A stretch of 42,783 nucleotides of DNA from a virus: positions 1 to 42,783 of IMG/VR virus record IMGVR_UViG_3300009159_000120; one strand, written 5' to 3'. Positions within the stretch are counted from its first letter, which is position 1. Each line of letters starts with the position of its first letter. The notes beneath the pieces were generated by a model. That model saw only the letters and a program-made list of their open reading frames with translations, was not told where the DNA came from and searched no databases. Made by a program: the position numbers and the translations under genes. Of the stretch, positions 20,564-28,692 are shown piece by piece.

Positions 20564-21157
20564 ATGGGAAGAAGAATATCCGCGGGCGTTGGGGGCTCGT
20601 CAAATCTAGGAGCAACAGTAATTGTTGGATCGGAATTATCTCCAACGCAAACCAACGCAAACCTGCTGTTCAGTCCCAATGGAACCGGTAGCGTTTTGTT
20701 TGAAGTTCCTAATAATACCACAAGAGGAACATTTAGCAGCACAGGATTAACCGTTGTTGGTACTACTAGTGCTACTGGATTTACAGTGGGAACAGATGGT
20801 ATTAACACCATCACTGAAAAGATTGCTGTATTAACTTCTGCTACAGGTACTGTAGCACATGATTACTTAACATCACAAATCTTTTGGCATACTGGCATAT
20901 CCGCAAACTTTACTGCAAACTTTACCAATGTTCCTACTACAGATAATAGAAACGTTAACTTTACACTGGTTTTAGTGCAAGGTGGAACAGGAAGACTTCC
21001 TAGTGCAGTTCAAATAAATGGATCAGCAGTTACCTTGAGATGGGCCAATAACCTTACACCAACTCCGTCTGTTAATCTCATAGACATTGCCTCATTCTCA
21101 TTGTTCAGAGTTGGGGGTGTAAATTATTGTGTAGGAAATCTTGCACCATTCGCATAA
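20564..21157 (+). CDS. Fibre-like virion protein
   Basis: A 197-residue protein with a 'LFSPNGTGSVLFEVP' unit (residues about 35-50) like the LDPNGTGTV units of the fibres at 3112 and 4338, then a short projected repeat (GTFSSTGLTVVGTTSATGF). The C-terminal beta domain (about 85-197: NVNFTLVLVQGGTGRLPSAV...FSLFRVGGVNYCVGN) resembles the end domains of many phage structural proteins. The ribosome site is AAGGA. It lies 12 bases after the small beta-sandwich gene and 12 before the adhesin gene, in a tight operon. Confidence 0.7.
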   Translation: MGRRISAGVGGSSNLGATVIVGSELSPTQTNANLLFSPNGTGSVLFEVPNNTTRGTFSSTGLTVVGTTSATGFTVGTDGINTITEKIAVLTSATGTVAHDYLTSQIFWHTGISANFTANFTNVPTTDNRNVNFTLVLVQGGTGRLPSAVQINGSAVTLRWANNLTPTPSVNLIDIASFSLFRVGGVNYCVGNLAPFA

Positions 21158-21169
21158 GGATAAAAGAAT

Positions 21170-22663
21170 ATGCCTTTTAGAAATGCCCTAACCAGTGGTC
21201 TGATAGCAGCTAGATTTGGAGGATTACCTCCACCTTCGGTTACCAGCATATCTGGTACCATAAACGTAGACACAACAACAACGGTCACGGTCAACGGAGC
21301 TAGATTCTTATCACTGGCAACAGTGTCTGTAAGCGGAGCCGCAACCGGCGGCGTTCCCAGAGCAATGGCCACTACCTATGTTAACAGCACCCAATTGACT
21401 TTTTCCACAAATGCCACCGCAGTACCGTTTACTGCCAGTCAATCATTTGATATAATAGTTGCCAACGGTCCGGGAGCTAGCTCAACACTGTCAGCCGCAG
21501 GCACAATAGACCCAGATCCCACATGGTCAACAGCCGCTGGATTGGTAGGAACCACTGCTACTATGTCAGCTGCGAGTTATGCTCACACAGCCACAGATCC
21601 TACCGGAGTCACGGTATCTTTAGTCAGTGGAGCGATCCCCGCAGGTATGAGCCTGGCCTCCAACGGCACTGTGTCTGGAACCATAAACTGGGCCACACTT
21701 AGTGCTGCCTGGCAGCAAGATTTCAGTTATACATTAAGAGCCACAGCCACTGACGGACTAGGTTCAGCAGATAGAGCATTTAGCATACGTGCTACCAACA
21801 GTTATTATTATAGACAGGTCTATGCCTTTGGCTATGTGGTTGGTGGATATTCAGCGTCAACACCTTGGTACGCTGCGCACAGAGTCACGGTGTCTAGCGA
21901 TGCTTATTTCACAATCGGAGATAGGTTAAACAACCGTGCAGGATACGTTGGCGGTGCGTGGAGTGACACAGGACTATGGGTGTACGGAACTGGTGACGGT
22001 CTAGGAGCATATTCTGCCTATTCGGGATTTAACATGTTCAGTGAATCCGGATTCAACAACGGAGACATGGGACGCACCAAAGACGACACAGGCGTGATGA
22101 GCAATCACGGTGCTTACACAGGTGTTGTGGCCAACTATGTAATTGGTGGTAGCGAAGGTACCAACGTTAGACATAACATGTCAAACAACACCATCTCATA
22201 TGTTAACGCCAGCGGACTCAGCTCATCCAATTACGGAAACGCTTGGGAAAGCGACTCATACGGTTATGATGCATTTGGTGCTTATCGTATTAGATTTTCC
22301 GACGAAGTGACCTCAAGTATGCCCAGCGGTAGACCACCGGGCAGTGATCAAGCACATAGTAAATCGATGGGTACTAAACAAGGTTTTGCGTTTGTCGAAG
22401 ATGGCGGCAACAGTTCTTATACCTACACTAGACACAATTATGCAGCAGAAACTCTACAGAACAACTGGACCAACAAACCTCAAACCTGCGGAGAAACTAA
22501 TTTTGTAGAAGGACAAGATTGGGGATACGGCATGGGCTGTTGCGGTTCTGCTTGTCAAAACAACTGGTTCTGGAAACAGAATTATACCAACACTTCGAGT
22601 ACATGGCTAGGCGGTTCAGATCGCGCTATGTCATCTGGTGACTCGGGATCTCGCAGATCTTAA
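21170..22663 (+). CDS. Adhesin with Ig-like domains and a Gly/Tyr-rich receptor-type C-terminus
   Basis: A 497-residue protein. Residues about 20-115 look like an IPT/TIG-type Ig domain (PPSVTSISGTINVDTTTTVT...). Residues about 125-205 look like a He_PIG-type Ig domain ('SGAIPAGMSLASNGTVSGTI'). The remaining 290 residues are Gly/Ser/Tyr/Trp-rich and open with 'YAFGYVVGGYS'. They include a 'DWGYGMGCCGSACQNNWFW' stretch near residue 450 and a 'S.G..GS' tail. This resembles host-range tail proteins of marine T4-like phages that contain GQDWGY segments. The three clustered Cys (CCGSAC) are unusual in a fibre. It is likely a tail-tip or short-fibre adhesin. Confidence 0.75.
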   Translation: MPFRNALTSGLIAARFGGLPPPSVTSISGTINVDTTTTVTVNGARFLSLATVSVSGAATGGVPRAMATTYVNSTQLTFSTNATAVPFTASQSFDIIVANGPGASSTLSAAGTIDPDPTWSTAAGLVGTTATMSAASYAHTATDPTGVTVSLVSGAIPAGMSLASNGTVSGTINWATLSAAWQQDFSYTLRATATDGLGSADRAFSIRATNSYYYRQVYAFGYVVGGYSASTPWYAAHRVTVSSDAYFTIGDRLNNRAGYVGGAWSDTGLWVYGTGDGLGAYSAYSGFNMFSESGFNNGDMGRTKDDTGVMSNHGAYTGVVANYVIGGSEGTNVRHNMSNNTISYVNASGLSSSNYGNAWESDSYGYDAFGAYRIRFSDEVTSSMPSGRPPGSDQAHSKSMGTKQGFAFVEDGGNSSYTYTRHNYAAETLQNNWTNKPQTCGETNFVEGQDWGYGMGCCGSACQNNWFWKQNYTNTSSTWLGGSDRAMSSGDSGSRRS

Positions 22664-22671
22664 GGAAAATC

Positions 22672-23358
22672 ATGTACGTAATCTATAAAAAATATCACGA
22701 ATCAGTAGATCCAAGACACACAGTCATAGACAATTTCGCGGGGTTCACGCTGGTCCAGGTCAGCAACCTCGATTGGATAAACTGGGAACAAGGTCGTCCT
22801 AGAATAATTCCGGAAGATGTTGCTCGTTGGTATAATTATTTTGGTCGTCCAGAATTCCGAGGATATCAAGATAGGGACACAGGCGAAATACATGCTTCAA
22901 AATATCAGCTTAAAGATCCGTTAAAGATCACAAGACCATATACCGAAGAAGAAGCTGCCGGAGTATTAGAATACATGAAAACAGTGATGCGTGTGCGTGT
23001 CGAAGATATTTTTTACCAACGCTATCTAGAGCTTCAAACACACATAAACGCTTTTGAAATGAGCACATGGCCTCAACAACTAAAAGAAGCCGAAGAAGGC
23101 CGTGGCATACTCATTGAAGAAATTGCCAAGGCACGGGGAATCACTGTTTCTATTCTAGCAGATAAAATCAAAAGAAGTGCCGCAGAATATCATGCAAACG
23201 TTGGAAATCTCCTAGGCCGACAACAAAGACATATTAGAGATATTGACGCTTGCTCTTCTATAGAAGAAGCAGCTGAAATAGCCGACCTTAAATTTGGAAT
23301 AGCCAAATATCCACAATTTGGTACAAGTAGACATGGTGACTTTGTAGTCAGAATCTAA
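22672..23358 (+). CDS. Probable fibre accessory or assembly protein
   Basis: A 228-residue protein directly after the adhesin (8-base gap, AAGGAAA ribosome site). The N-terminal half is a mixed fold with many Trp and Tyr (LDWINWEQGRPRIIPEDVARWYNYFGRPE). The C-terminal half, from about residue 95, is helical and charged, with 'RYLELQTHINAFEMSTWPQQ' at about 117-136 followed by a likely coiled coil. Small proteins after fibre genes are often chaperones or assembly factors, and the 'E.ST...Q..EA' helix is of that sort, but I cannot tie it to a specific family. Confidence 0.6.
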   Translation: MYVIYKKYHESVDPRHTVIDNFAGFTLVQVSNLDWINWEQGRPRIIPEDVARWYNYFGRPEFRGYQDRDTGEIHASKYQLKDPLKITRPYTEEEAAGVLEYMKTVMRVRVEDIFYQRYLELQTHINAFEMSTWPQQLKEAEEGRGILIEEIAKARGITVSILADKIKRSAAEYHANVGNLLGRQQRHIRDIDACSSIEEAAEIADLKFGIAKYPQFGTSRHGDFVVRI

Positions 23359-23377
23359 CTTTCAAAAATTTTCCTAA

Positions 23378-23385
23378 CATAAATA
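23378..23385 (+). promoter_or_regulatory. T4-like late promoter (CATAAATA)
   Basis: One mismatch to TATAAATA, placed at the left arm of the stem-loop at 23381-23413. The same 35 bases may therefore end the fibre operon and start the next one. The expected start is near 23391, leaving a leader of about 33 bases with a GGAG ribosome site. Confidence 0.65.
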
Positions 23386-23413
23386 TCTTGTCTAACAAAC
23401 AAGATATTTTTTT
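23381..23413 (+). terminator. Intrinsic terminator after the fibre operon
   Basis: An 11-bp perfect stem (AAATATCTTGT / ACAAGATATTT) with a seven-base loop is followed by more T (seven T in a row at 23407-23413). It is AT-rich, so moderate in strength. It lies 22 bases after the stop at 23358. Confidence 0.75.
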
Positions 23414-23424
23414 ACGGAGAAACT

Positions 23425-24315
23425 ATGCCCAGTCATATTGTACCTTTAGATAGAATAAAAAGATCACTAGCGCCAGAAGAATTTAACATTGATTATGAAA
23501 ATCTGTTAGATTTAAAAGTCGTCTCTAAAGAAGATGCCGACATAGTGAAATTTTTATCGTCTGTAATCACCCCTTATTCAACTTTTCAATCTAGATCTTT
23601 TGTTATAAACACAGAAGTTACAGATCATAGGAAACTCCAACAAGTTGGTCTAGAAATCAAAGCCAGGGTTCTAGGACTAGCCGACAGTACTTATAAAATT
23701 AAAAAAGCCGAAATAGAAGTAAAAAAAATACAAAGAGCACTTGAACTAGAAGAAGATGAGTTAGAAAAAGAGTTAATGGAATTAGAAATTAAAAAGATAA
23801 GTTTTGATGTAGCGCAGACTAAATTATTGCAAGAGCAAAGTAATTACGAAATCAATAATTTTTTAGAAATAGCAAAAGAGATAGCCCCAGAAAACACATT
23901 AGAAACGATTAAAAGTTACAAGGACAACTGGGAAGAAAAAGAAGAAGAATATTGGATCAAAAGATTTGGTAAACAAGCGATGTATGATGTGTTACTTTCA
24001 GGAAAAATTCAGTCTGGAAATCTTGATTCTATCATAGGCATGCCACTAGAAGCACAACAAAAAGTAATTTCGTATGCGTTGTTGCAGACCCAACGTATGG
24101 AACAAGGCATTTCTGAACTAGGAGAAGCAGTAAGGCATGTGTTGACAGCATCTCCTAACGATAGGCAACCCTATCAACTGCCGGATATTTCCGGTATAGT
24201 TGGAAACTATGGAGGAAGCAGTACATTGTCCACACAACAGTTAGCGACAAATAGGACACAAATTAATGAAAAAATTACCTACAACCCCACCACCGCCAGG
24301 TTACATATCAGGTGA
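23425..24315 (+). CDS. Coiled-coil protein of unknown function
   Basis: A 296-residue protein with a long charged coiled coil at about residues 72-150 (heptads such as KKAEIEVKKIQRALELEEDE). A helical domain follows (about 165-240: EEEYWIKRFGKQAMYDVLLS), then a low-complexity tail. There is no signal peptide or membrane segment. It has its own late promoter and a GGAG ribosome site. Its end overlaps the zinc-ribbon gene by 50 bases. It is probably a structural or scaffold-type protein made late, but no family is recognised. Confidence 0.65.
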   Translation: MPSHIVPLDRIKRSLAPEEFNIDYENLLDLKVVSKEDADIVKFLSSVITPYSTFQSRSFVINTEVTDHRKLQQVGLEIKARVLGLADSTYKIKKAEIEVKKIQRALELEEDELEKELMELEIKKISFDVAQTKLLQEQSNYEINNFLEIAKEIAPENTLETIKSYKDNWEEKEEEYWIKRFGKQAMYDVLLSGKIQSGNLDSIIGMPLEAQQKVISYALLQTQRMEQGISELGEAVRHVLTASPNDRQPYQLPDISGIVGNYGGSSTLSTQQLATNRTQINEKITYNPTTARLHIR

Positions 24316-24550
24316 TTGGGAATTTAGACTTCACCGAGTTGAAATTTGTTATAACTGCGAACACTTTTTCTTAGATGATCAGGAAGACAAATCTGCTGAT
24401 CGTATATTCTTTAGGACACACTGTGGAGAATGTGCTTGTTCTAGTTACATGATGTCTGCAGATCGACACAGGCAAAGATGTCCGTTAAATAAATGGCCTG
24501 TTTGGTCTGATTGGGAAAAAAATCTAAAGGAAAATGATGAAAATATTTAG
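24266..24550 (+). CDS. Small zinc-ribbon protein, copy 1
   Basis: A 94-residue protein with the spaced cysteines C28-x2-C31, C53-x2-C56-x-C58 and C72-P-x2-K-W. The same set and spacing style appears in the minus-strand protein at 28408, so the two are paralogues. It starts inside the end of the coiled-coil gene (50-base overlap) and ends inside the start of the fusion gene at 24534, which suggests coupled translation of the three genes. It probably binds zinc or an iron-sulphur centre. Its partner and role are unknown, although its position next to the tailoring enzymes suggests an accessory role. Confidence 0.7.
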   Translation: MKKLPTTPPPPGYISGDWEFRLHRVEICYNCEHFFLDDQEDKSADRIFFRTHCGECACSSYMMSADRHRQRCPLNKWPVWSDWEKNLKENDENI

Positions 24551-26228
24551 TATCCCACTGAATCCTAAATTATCTGAACAAGAATTTAAACAATTTTACG
24601 ATTTTTGTAGCACACATAAAGATTATATCTATGATATATATTTTACCTGCAGAATTCCCCCATTTGTAACTGACGCAATGGGAGACGTGTTTGACAGTAA
24701 ACAGGCTGTTGAGTTAATTAATAATGCTTTAATTTTACAAACAAATTTAGGAATACCGCTCTCAGCAACATTTAATAATATAGAGGTTCCACCCACACAA
24801 GAATTCTTAGAGACGTGGATAAAATATTTCAGACCTTTATATGATCAAGGAATACGAACAGTTACACTGCCACATACTATCTGGATGTTGTCCGGAAGAA
24901 TACAGAAAGAATATCCGGAATTATTTGTAAAAAATACTATATTAAGAAATGTACAGAGAGCTAACGAATTAGTTAAATTAGTAGAAGCAGGATTTAGTTA
25001 TATAAATCTTGACAGAGATCTAATGAGAGATCGAGAAAGTTTATTAGAAATCAAGAAAGCCAAAGAATACTGTATAGAAAAGTATGGAAGAGAAATAAAA
25101 GTATCTTTATTGGCCAACGAAGGATGTTGGGGTAATTGTTCTGTACAAGATGAACACTTTCAATATAACAATACTAGAGTAGAAGGCAAGCATCCTACTT
25201 ATTTCATGACACCATTGTCAAAAGTCACGTGCCCATCTTGGGATAGAGACGATCCGGGGCAATCATTAAAGAAAGCAGATTTTCCGCCTTGGAAAACAGA
25301 TTGGTTAGAATTTGTCAATGAGTTAGGTATAGATGTTTTTAAAATGCATGGTAGAGAACATACACCTAGAATGTTTGAAACTATGAAAATCATAGAAAAT
25401 TTTGCCAACGATAAAGAAATATTATTTGATGGATTTGAATCATACGTTGACGATATGGCTATAGAAGGATCCCCTATTAACGCATGGCGGAAAAAAATAA
25501 AAACATGTAAATTTGATTGCTGGGATTGTAATTATTGTAATCAAGTAGTGATAAGCAAATCTAAAAATAGATTTATAGAAAAAATAAACGAATCTCTTAG
25601 AAAGTCTGAAAACTTAGAATCTAAATTAAGTGAAGAAATACTCAAAATAAACGGATTAACATCAAACAAAGTTAAGCACTTGTTGAATAATCTATTAGAA
25701 ATGCAAGATTCTCGATATTTAGAAGTAGGAGTTTATCAAGGTGCAATTTTTTCTTCGGCACTATATAAGAATGAGCATGCATTTTGTGTAGGTATAGATA
25801 ATTTCGAAAACGACGGCATTAAGCCAATGAGAGACATGGAAGAATGGGTATCTGTACCGGGACCTACTAAATCTTTACTATATCAAAATATTTCAAAAAC
25901 AGGAAATAAAAATTTTAAAATCATAGATAAAAGTATAGATGAAGTAAAACAACCCGACTTACCATTCAAGGCATCGATAGTCTTTTATGACGGTGATCAT
26001 TCTTTAGAAAGTCACGAAATGTTCTTAACAAAAGTAATAGAAGTTTGTGATGATATTTTTATTTTTATAGTAGATGATTGGAATTGGCTTCAAGTCGCTC
26101 ATGGAACAAAACAATGTATAAGCGGTCTAAACTTAAAAATAATTTTTGAGAAAGAGATTTTCACCACCGGTGAAGATCCAAACGATTATTGGAACGGCTT
26201 AGGAATATATGTATTGGAGAAAAAATGA
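24534..26228 (+). CDS. Cys-rich TIM-barrel-like protein fused to a class I methyltransferase
   Basis: A 564-residue two-part protein. Residues 1-340 look like an alpha/beta barrel of the U32-peptidase type (a guess from layout). The motif NEGC198WGNC202 is followed by C233 and a CxxxCxxCxxC cluster (C325, C329, C332, C335), so an iron-sulphur centre is plausible. Residues about 390-564 are a class I SAM methyltransferase: motif I 'RYLEVGVYQGA' (394-404), acidic strand ends 'GIDNF' and 'FYDGDHSLESH' (484-494), and 'DDWNW' (514-518). The two start codons (24534, 24537) are adjacent; AAAGGA favours the second. The stop overlaps the halogenase start (ATGA). Some U32-family proteins are oxygen-independent hydroxylases, which would fit the neighbours. 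Substrate unknown. Confidence 0.65.
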   Translation: MMKIFSIPLNPKLSEQEFKQFYDFCSTHKDYIYDIYFTCRIPPFVTDAMGDVFDSKQAVELINNALILQTNLGIPLSATFNNIEVPPTQEFLETWIKYFRPLYDQGIRTVTLPHTIWMLSGRIQKEYPELFVKNTILRNVQRANELVKLVEAGFSYINLDRDLMRDRESLLEIKKAKEYCIEKYGREIKVSLLANEGCWGNCSVQDEHFQYNNTRVEGKHPTYFMTPLSKVTCPSWDRDDPGQSLKKADFPPWKTDWLEFVNELGIDVFKMHGREHTPRMFETMKIIENFANDKEILFDGFESYVDDMAIEGSPINAWRKKIKTCKFDCWDCNYCNQVVISKSKNRFIEKINESLRKSENLESKLSEEILKINGLTSNKVKHLLNNLLEMQDSRYLEVGVYQGAIFSSALYKNEHAFCVGIDNFENDGIKPMRDMEEWVSVPGPTKSLLYQNISKTGNKNFKIIDKSIDEVKQPDLPFKASIVFYDGDHSLESHEMFLTKVIEVCDDIFIFIVDDWNWLQVAHGTKQCISGLNLKIIFEKEIFTTGEDPNDYWNGLGIYVLEKK

Positions 26229-27751
26229 ACAGAATTATTAATAACATTATCATCGTAGGAGGAGGTTCAGCAGGATGGATGACTGCCGCTCACCTTAGTA
26301 ATAATTTACCTCCGGCAGTTAAGATATCAATGGTCGAATCGACAACGATAGGAACCATAGGAGTAGGCGAAGGTACCCAGCCATACACCACAGCATTTTT
26401 ATTAGAATGCGGTTTACAACCAGAAGATTGGATGTCTCTCGCTGAAGCTACACTTAAATTAGGTGTTGAGTTAACCGGCTGGGCTGACGAACCTGCGTTT
26501 GTTGACAACGATTCAGTAGCCACCGCAGTTTTAGGTAGAGATACATTTTTAGCAAAATACGTATTATCTCAAAAGATCACTAAAAAAGAATACAATGATT
26601 GGCTACCCGCATACAGATTTGCCAAGGCTAATAAATCTACTAAACTGGATGATCATAAATTAGATTTTAATCTAGGTATGTATGATTTCACTTGGGATGC
26701 TGTGCATTTTAGAGCAGATGCACTTATTGAAGCACTTAAAAAGAAATGTAAAAGAAAAATAAAACACTATGATGATGAAATAACAGAAGTGTTTTCTGAC
26801 GATACTGGAATAACTGGTTTAATGTCTAAAGAAAACGGATTGTTACATGCAGATTTATACATAGACTGTACTGGTTTTAAATCTTTGTTGCTAGAACAGA
26901 CTTTAAAAGAACCGTTTATATCTTTTGAAGACATATTATTGTGTAATAGAGCAGTTGCCATCCCAACGGAATATAAAAATAAAACAACAGAGATGCATCC
27001 CTACACTAAAGCCATTGCAGAACCCTGCGGCTGGCGCTGGACTATTCCTACATTTAATAGAATAGGAAACGGTTATGTATATTGCGATAAATTTATCAGC
27101 CCAGAAAACGCTGAATTGTATCTAAGATCTGTTTTAGATGAATGGTCTGCTCCAGCCAATCATATAAAGATGAAAACAGGAACACACAGAAACATCGCAG
27201 TAAAAAATGTTTATGCTACTGGGCTAGCGGCAGCGTTTGTAGAACCGTTAGAAGCTACAGGTATTACATTTACTACCAAAGGCATACAAGCATTAACTGA
27301 AGTAATTTTGCAAAATGGTGGTGCTTACAACGCCGAATCGGCGTTGATGCTCAGCGACAAATATAATCTTATGGTGAAAGAGATAGTAGATTTTGTACTA
27401 GTACATTATTTAATGTCCACTAAGGATGATACTGATTTTTGGAAAGCAGCAAAAATGATACAACCTCCTGCATCTACTAGAACAGCGTTAAATCATTTTA
27501 TACCACAACCTCCTGATAAAATTGTAAACCCGGGAATTTATAGCATGTTTCACCCAGGGCAGTGGTTTTCGTTGTTGTATTCATTCGGTGCATACGACCA
27601 ATTTGTCGATGAGTACACCTGTGAAGAGTCGGTTAAAAAATACGGAAAGATGATGTGGGATTCGCACAAATTTAGAATAGATCAATGTTTGGAAGTATTC
27701 CCTAATCATGCTGACTATATGGAAAAATGGTATACAGGAAAAGATAGATAA
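26225..27751 (+). CDS. Flavin-dependent halogenase (tryptophan halogenase family)
   Basis: A 508-residue protein. The N-terminal FAD motif is GGGSAGW (residues 12-18). The second signature is GWRWTIP (269-275), matching the WxWxIP motif that distinguishes flavin halogenases from monooxygenases. The catalytic lysine is in place: Lys78 in 'ATLKLGVELTGW', equivalent to Lys79 of PrnA. Residues 'ATGLAAAFVEPLEATGI' near 340 fit the family's FAD/chloride loop. The chosen ATG at 26225 has GGAG 8 bases upstream and overlaps the previous stop; the longer frame from 26189 lies inside the upstream gene. No flavin reductase is visible, so reduced FAD would come from the host. A related phage enzyme, VirX1 of cyanophage Syn10, is known to halogenate. 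The substrate here is unknown. Confidence 0.93.
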   Translation: MNRIINNIIIVGGGSAGWMTAAHLSNNLPPAVKISMVESTTIGTIGVGEGTQPYTTAFLLECGLQPEDWMSLAEATLKLGVELTGWADEPAFVDNDSVATAVLGRDTFLAKYVLSQKITKKEYNDWLPAYRFAKANKSTKLDDHKLDFNLGMYDFTWDAVHFRADALIEALKKKCKRKIKHYDDEITEVFSDDTGITGLMSKENGLLHADLYIDCTGFKSLLLEQTLKEPFISFEDILLCNRAVAIPTEYKNKTTEMHPYTKAIAEPCGWRWTIPTFNRIGNGYVYCDKFISPENAELYLRSVLDEWSAPANHIKMKTGTHRNIAVKNVYATGLAAAFVEPLEATGITFTTKGIQALTEVILQNGGAYNAESALMLSDKYNLMVKEIVDFVLVHYLMSTKDDTDFWKAAKMIQPPASTRTALNHFIPQPPDKIVNPGIYSMFHPGQWFSLLYSFGAYDQFVDEYTCEESVKKYGKMMWDSHKFRIDQCLEVFPNHADYMEKWYTGKDR

Positions 27752-27755
27752 TATT

Positions 27756-28268
27756 ATGGATACCTTTAGAATAATTGGATCTTTCGATCAAGATCATTTG
27801 GAAAGCTGGATTTTAGAACAAAAAAGAAAATTATCTAGCCCATGGAAAATTGCAGGCCATTCTTTTATAATTTTTCAGAAAGACAATCCACCATACATTT
27901 ATAAATCTTTAGCGAACGTCCACGTAGACTCTGTAAAAGATTTATTAACAAAATTTCCTGATAGTTTTATGCTGTGTATCGTGTCGGAAGTTTTTATAGC
28001 TTATTCCCGGCCTAAAACTGTAGAAAAACTATTTCCTATCGGTGAGCTAAATGGAAACAACGAGCTTATGAATATTCATATAAACAACGATAATGAAGGT
28101 TGGGAATTTTCTATCACAGGAAGCATCATGACTAATAGACATTCGTTTTCAACAGAAAAAATATTTTTAAACGAAAAAGATGTGTATCAAACAGATGATA
28201 ATATAAGATTAGATTTTGTAAACAAGAAAATTATCAGCAAGCTAATTGATTATGATCACGCTTCTTGA
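27756..28268 (+). CDS. Hypothetical protein of the halogenase operon
   Basis: A 170-residue protein starting five bases after the halogenase stop. The start at 27756 (MDTFRIIGSF) is preferred over the in-frame ATG at 27708, which lies inside the halogenase gene. It is a soluble, mixed alpha/beta protein with aromatic strands (SPWKIAGHSFIIFQ, EGWEFSITGSIM). No cysteines are clustered and no catalytic signature is recognised. Its place in a unit with the halogenase and the fusion protein suggests an accessory or substrate-handling role, which is inference only. Confidence 0.65.
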   Translation: MDTFRIIGSFDQDHLESWILEQKRKLSSPWKIAGHSFIIFQKDNPPYIYKSLANVHVDSVKDLLTKFPDSFMLCIVSEVFIAYSRPKTVEKLFPIGELNGNNELMNIHINNDNEGWEFSITGSIMTNRHSFSTEKIFLNEKDVYQTDDNIRLDFVNKKIISKLIDYDHAS

Positions 28269-28407
28269 AAATAATAAAGAATTTAATTATCAGATTTGGA
28301 ATAGTGATGTAATAACAAATCATCTCAATGAAATAATTGATGTGGCCTATAATTTTATAGGCGAAGATCATCCCTTAGATTATCAATTAATGCCCTTGAT
28401 ACTGTGA
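28252..28407 (+). CDS. Short ORF of 51 residues, uncertain
   Basis: An ATG at 28252 (MITLLENNKEF...) overlaps the end of the previous gene by 17 bases and runs to TGA at 28405-28407, next to the convergent stop of the minus-strand zinc ribbon. The product is acidic, contains one Trp and ends MPLIL. It could be a small protein, a decayed remnant of a longer gene, or noise. No ribosome site is evident. Confidence 0.35.
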   Translation: MITLLENNKEFNYQIWNSDVITNHLNEIIDVAYNFIGEDHPLDYQLMPLIL

Positions 28408-28626
28408 TTACCATTTCTTTATTGGGCAAGTAAAAATAGCAAATTTGGTTTTTAATGGCATATAGCAATGGCATTCTTTGCACATGTGTAGATCGCTGTA
28501 ATTTTCGCAGCTTCTACAAACGTCCAATCTTTGTTTGTGTTCTTCTTCGGAAACTACTAGTTTGTTCTTGATATTTTTAACTAAAGTTTCGGCCTGGCTG
28601 CCGAATCTTTCCTGTATCCAATTCAT
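28408..28626 (-). CDS. Small zinc-ribbon protein, copy 2
   Basis: A 72-residue minus-strand protein with C37-x2-C40, C49-x2-C52-x-C54 and C67-P-x2-K-W. The pattern matches the zinc ribbon at 24266, including the CPxxKW ending. The ATG at 28626 is supported by a perfect AGGAGG ten bases upstream and by a late-promoter-like AATAAATA further up; the longer in-frame start would have neither. The N-terminus is helical (MNWIQERFGSQAETLVKNI). It is convergent with the halogenase unit and divergent from the fibre at 28693. Probable metal binding; role unknown. Confidence 0.8.
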   Translation of the reverse strand: MNWIQERFGSQAETLVKNIKNKLVVSEEEHKQRLDVCRSCENYSDLHMCKECHCYMPLKTKFAIFTCPIKKW

Positions 28627-28636
28627 AATTAGTGTG

Positions 28637-28642
28637 CCTCCT
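28637..28642 (-). promoter_or_regulatory. Perfect Shine-Dalgarno (AGGAGG) for the minus-strand zinc ribbon
   Basis: The plus strand reads CCTCCT. The site decides the start at 28626 and is the strongest ribosome site in the window. Confidence 0.8.
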
Positions 28643-28646
28643 GATA

Positions 28647-28654
28647 TATTTATT
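28647..28654 (-). promoter_or_regulatory. T4-like late promoter, minus strand (AATAAATA)
   Basis: One mismatch to TATAAATA, reading toward the minus-strand zinc ribbon. It lies 12 bases from the plus-strand late promoter at 28667, forming a divergent pair. Confidence 0.55.
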
Positions 28655-28666
28655 TTAAAAAACAGT

Positions 28667-28674
28667 GATAAATA
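28667..28674 (+). promoter_or_regulatory. T4-like late promoter (GATAAATA)
   Basis: One mismatch to TATAAATA. The expected start is near 28680, leaving a short leader of about 13 bases that holds AGAGGA just before the ATG at 28693. Confidence 0.75.
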
Positions 28675-28692
28675 CAAGACTAGAGGAACATT

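Noticed and set aside
953-20814. Many open frames on the minus strand inside the fibre genes (for example 4550-4903, 10028-10408, 18506-18931)
   Set aside because: They are Val/Pro/Leu-rich antisense shadows of the Thr/Ala/Gly-rich fibre frames. They have no ribosome sites, no family features and lie wholly inside well-supported genes.
21170-22663. Possible diversity-generating retroelement target in the Gly/Tyr/Asn-rich adhesin C-terminus
   Set aside because: No reverse transcriptase and no near-identical template repeat was seen in the window, and composition alone does not show adenine mutagenesis.
26189-26224. Upstream in-frame start for the halogenase at 26189
   Set aside because: It adds 12 residues inside the preceding gene. 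ATG at 26225 has a good GGAG site and sits at the usual distance from the FAD motif.
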